From Bartonella schoenbuchensis R1 (GTDB taxonomy: Bacteria; Pseudomonadota; Alphaproteobacteria; Rhizobiales; Rhizobiaceae): DNA of 64,000 nt. How positions within the stretch are numbered: the stretch's first letter is position 1; the number at the start of each line of letters is the position of its first letter. Shown one piece after another: positions 59,581-64,000 of this stretch. Location of the stretch: positions 1,183,501 through 1,247,500 of the forward strand of contig NZ_CP019789.1 in NCBI RefSeq assembly GCF_002022685.1. Direction: 5' to 3'. The translations under genes were made by a program, and so were the position numbers. Below the pieces are notes generated by a model. It was not told the origin of the DNA. It ran no database searches and was given only the letters and a program-made list of their open reading frames with translations.

Positions 59581-60681
59581 ATGGAAACGCGCATTCCAAC
59601 AGACACATCATTAAATCCACATTTTTATGGAGAAAAAATTGTGGAACCTCAGCGTCCACTATTTCATAGGCCTCTTTCTTGGTCAGCTCTTTTTGCAGGA
59701 CTGATTACGGCTATTGCTACTTCAATTTGCTTTTCTTTTTTGCTTGCAGCTTTAGGTTTAGGACAAATTGACCTTTATTCTTCTGCACCTTTTGGAGGGG
59801 TTTTGATGTCTGTTGGCATCGGTTCCATTATTGTGATGTTTCTTAGTCTTGCTATTGGGGGCTTTGTTGCTGGATATTTTGCAAAACAAGCAGGAGCAGC
59901 ACATGGCTTCTTAACCTGGGCTCTTCTCATGCTTCTTATAACACTTCAGACAACTCTGTTCGTTTCCGGAGCAGCACACATGGGGGCTCAAACCCTCTCA
60001 AGCGTTGCATCTAGCTCTAAAAACGCTATTTCTAGCCTAGGAAAAGGGATTAGTACCCTCTTCTCATCTTCAGATTATGATTATTTTAACAAACTGTTGA
60101 GCGATAAAAATAGCCATAAAATTGATTTTGACAAACTAGGTAAAGATTTACGAACAGTACTTAATGAAAGTAATATTCCAGCTCTTAACCCTGAACGTTT
60201 GAATAGCGTTTATAAAGAAAGCTTAGATGATATACAGTCTGTCATCACAGCTTTGATGCATAATCCTACCGGTTATTCTGTATATCTTAAGAAATTAGGA
60301 AATCGTTTATCTAGCCGCCTTGAAACGATTACAGATAATATTGATCGCAAAGATGTCATCCGCGCTCTTACGAGCAATGGCATGACCCAGGCTGAAGCTG
60401 AACACACTGCAGACCGTGCAATCACTCTTTATCAAGAAGCACGGGTAAAAACTGAACAGGCAATCAAAAATTTCAACCAACAAGTCGACACACTGTCTCA
60501 TCACCTTGAAGAAACAGCAAAGAGCGCTCAAAGCTTTGCAGACAAAGCTATTGGAACAGCTTCTACAATTGGGTGGTGGAGTTTTTTAGGTAGCCTTATC
60601 GGAGCTGTCATTGCGACTGTATGTGGCTATTATGGTGCCAAAAGCCGTAAACATTGCTGCCTACTTAAAAGCTTTGCTTAA
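59581..60681 (+). CDS. Hypothetical membrane protein
   Basis: 366 residues. A short hydrophilic start, then helices at about residues 35-60, 70-100 and 105-130 (SALFAGLITAIATSICFSFL, GIGSIIVMFLSLAIGGFVAG, FLTWALLMLLITLQTTLFVS), a long helical, charged middle (residues 150-320, coiled-coil-like), and a final helix WWSFLGSLIGAVIATVCGYY. The layout resembles PhnA-like/YrzE-type membrane proteins of Rhizobiales. GGAG precedes the chosen start; an upstream Met at 59542 is less likely. Function unknown. Confidence 0.8.
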   Translation: METRIPTDTSLNPHFYGEKIVEPQRPLFHRPLSWSALFAGLITAIATSICFSFLLAALGLGQIDLYSSAPFGGVLMSVGIGSIIVMFLSLAIGGFVAGYFAKQAGAAHGFLTWALLMLLITLQTTLFVSGAAHMGAQTLSSVASSSKNAISSLGKGISTLFSSSDYDYFNKLLSDKNSHKIDFDKLGKDLRTVLNESNIPALNPERLNSVYKESLDDIQSVITALMHNPTGYSVYLKKLGNRLSSRLETITDNIDRKDVIRALTSNGMTQAEAEHTADRAITLYQEARVKTEQAIKNFNQQVDTLSHHLEETAKSAQSFADKAIGTASTIGWWSFLGSLIGAVIATVCGYYGAKSRKHCCLLKSFA

Positions 60682-60721
60682 AAAGCACTGCTGTAATGGA
60701 TCATAATTGATCATCACAACA

Positions 60722-60750
60722 AGAAAGCTGCTAACTCATAGCAGCTTTCT
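60722..60750 (+). terminator. Terminator of the membrane protein gene
   Basis: A 12-bp stem (AGAAAGCTGCTA and TAGCAGCTTTCT) with a five-base loop, then TTCTT. Confidence 0.85.
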
Positions 60751-60961
60751 TTCTTAAAAGGAGAAACAATTACCCTAGCATTTCGAAAAGATGGATAAGT
60801 ACATGCTTGAAACACCTACCAACTTATAAAAAATATAATACTTTATCATTAGAGAAGAGTTTATTAATAAGCTAATATTTTTGCATGCTAGATTTGTGAA
60901 TTAGCTAAAAATAGAGTGACTATACACATTACTTAAGCGTTGTAGCCAATTTTTCCATCTG

Positions 60962-61186
60962 TCAGAAACACAGGTAAGATCTGACAAGAAAGCCTTTTGC
61001 CTTTTTCACAAGTGTTTTTATTGTCCTAGTGTAATATGCACGATAACCAAAGGGATAAACGAAAATACAAAAGGATTCTTTGCAAAATGTATGACACTTT
61101 TTAAAAACTAAAGAAACACCACTGAGCTTAAATTGAATACCTATCAACATACCTATACCAACACTCACAAGCGACATCATAATCAT
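60962..61186 (-). CDS. Possible small membrane protein
   Basis: A 74-codon frame starting MIMMSLVSVGIGMLIGIQFK, a plausible membrane helix, with AAAAAGGAA upstream. The rest is basic and Cys/Phe-rich without a known domain. The composition is ambiguous, so it may be a fragment of a longer lost gene. Confidence 0.3.
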   Translation of the reverse strand: MIMMSLVSVGIGMLIGIQFKLSGVSLVFKKCHTFCKESFCIFVYPFGYRAYYTRTIKTLVKKAKGFLVRSYLCF

Positions 61187-61626
61187 TCCTTTTTACAAAA
61201 TGACCATATGACCTTTCTGGCCTTGAGCTTAAACAGATTATTGAGCACAGCAACAACATCTTTTACAATAATCATGCAGGAATAAGAACAAACGCTTTGA
61301 GCCTTATCATTTATATACCCTAGACATTTAAACGAAACAGATACACCCATTTACCGTCTGTATATAAAGGAACAACAGAAAGACAAACAGCCTCTCACCC
61401 CTTTTATAAAGACATGGCAGACATATAAGAACTGTGCAAACATAAGAACTATGTATTGTACTATGAAGAGAGAAGAAACTTGTAGAGAAACGGTCAAATA
61501 AAAATATTTTACGGCAGATATAAAAACTCTTAAAGCAAAATACACAAAAGCAATAAGAAGCAATTATTGATTTGCCACAGTGATGTTTTTCTGGGGAGAG
61601 AGTGCAAATTTTGTCAGGATTTTTTT
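61187..61626. other. Spacer downstream of the rRNA operon
   Basis: About 440 bases with no supportable gene. Small frames here are not convincing. Confidence 0.4.
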
Positions 61627-61703
<77 letters not shown>

Positions 61704-61812
61704 CCATTGCAGAGATCTTACAGTTATTGTGACGATGATGTTTGTAACAAAATCACTTGACTGCTAACCTCTATTGGAAACTGTTTGAGAAGACCATTGT
61801 ATGTTTTTAACA

Positions 61813-61931
61813 GACCTGGCAGTGACTTACTCTCCCGTGCCTTAAGACACAGTACCATCAGCGCTGGAACGTTTCACGGCCGAGTTCGGGATGGGGATCG
61901 GGTGCAGGCATTCCGCCATAACCACCAAGTC
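61813..61931 (-). rRNA. rrf: 5S ribosomal RNA
   Basis: Minus-strand sequence runs from GACTTGGTGGTTATGGCGG through CCCGATCCCCATCCCGAACT and ends CACTGCCAGGTC, a standard alphaproteobacterial 5S. End positions are accurate to a few bases. It lies about 105 bases from the 23S 3' end and is followed by tRNA-fMet. Confidence 0.95.
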
Positions 61932-61975
61932 AGCTAAGAACATATCAATGAACGAGAACTGGTTTTTTTGCTTAG

Positions 61976-62014
61976 TTTTTTTTTGAGTTTTTTGAGTTTT
62001 TTGAGTTTTTTTAG
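61976..62014 (-). repeat. Short tandem repeat in the 23S-5S spacer
   Basis: On the plus strand a 9-base unit TTTTTTGAG occurs two times exactly, flanked by a lengthened copy and a degenerate copy. In the transcript it would read as CUCAAAAAA units between 23S and 5S. Confidence 0.8.
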
Positions 62015-62035
62015 AATGAATATAGGGAATGGGAA

Positions 62036-64000
<1,965 letters not shown>

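Overview
The window is AT-rich alphaproteobacterial chromosome and reads as a Bartonella species. Supporting signs are the rplY-pth-ychF order, the sciP/fliJ/ctrA/chpT cell-cycle cluster, an Omp25/hemin-binding-type outer membrane protein, low coding density with decayed spacers, and an rRNA operon ending 23S-5S-tRNA-fMet. A full-length flagellin at 47084-48301 points to one of the flagellated Bartonella lineages; the species cannot be named from this sequence alone.

Layout. 1-6.1 kb: end of rplY, pth, an L,D-transpeptidase lipoprotein, ychF, a PRC-barrel protein, trmL and the CCA-adding enzyme. 6.4-13.2 kb: one operon of MoxR ATPase, DUF58 protein, a BatA/DUF4159 protein and a large vWA/amidotransferase-like membrane protein; the last two are broken by frameshifts. 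13.3-19.1 kb: GNAT acetyltransferase, metallophosphoesterase, cation diffusion facilitator, a candidate small RNA, a SpoU methyltransferase and mnmA. 19.5-23.8 kb: sciP, fliJ, ctrA, chpT and eipA, the cell-cycle block. 24-26.3 kb: a sugar aminotransferase/oxidoreductase pair and tRNA-Met. 26.6-34 kb: a complete peptide-type ABC transporter with two related binding proteins. 34.9-36.9 kb: tag and xseA. 38.6-42 kb: electron-transfer flavoprotein and its quinone oxidoreductase. 42.6-54.4 kb: apbC, pyrF, rsmI, yraN, a ProC-like gene, flagellin, rpmH-rnpA-yidC-engB, a GST, dapB and gpmA. 54.5-56.3 kb: tRNA-Leu and a decayed phage recombination pair (YqaJ exonuclease, Bet/RecT). 57.4-61.2 kb: an outer membrane protein, a large membrane protein and long gene-poor spacers. 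61.6-64 kb, minus strand: tRNA-fMet, 5S and the 3' two-thirds of 23S rRNA.

The strongest window-wide pattern is frame damage. At least ten breaks are each repaired by adding one base to a short homopolymer, and each repair restores a recognisable family motif. They hit housekeeping genes such as apbC and xseA. This looks more like homopolymer under-calling in the sequence than natural decay, but the two cannot be separated here. The YqaJ gene is different: it has also lost a catalytic residue, so its decay is probably real.

I did not find a wholly new multi-gene system. The best candidates for something undescribed are the minus-strand structured RNA at 16775-16899, the repeat- and palindrome-dense ctrA control region, and the MoxR-DUF58-DUF4159 operon, whose function is poorly known.
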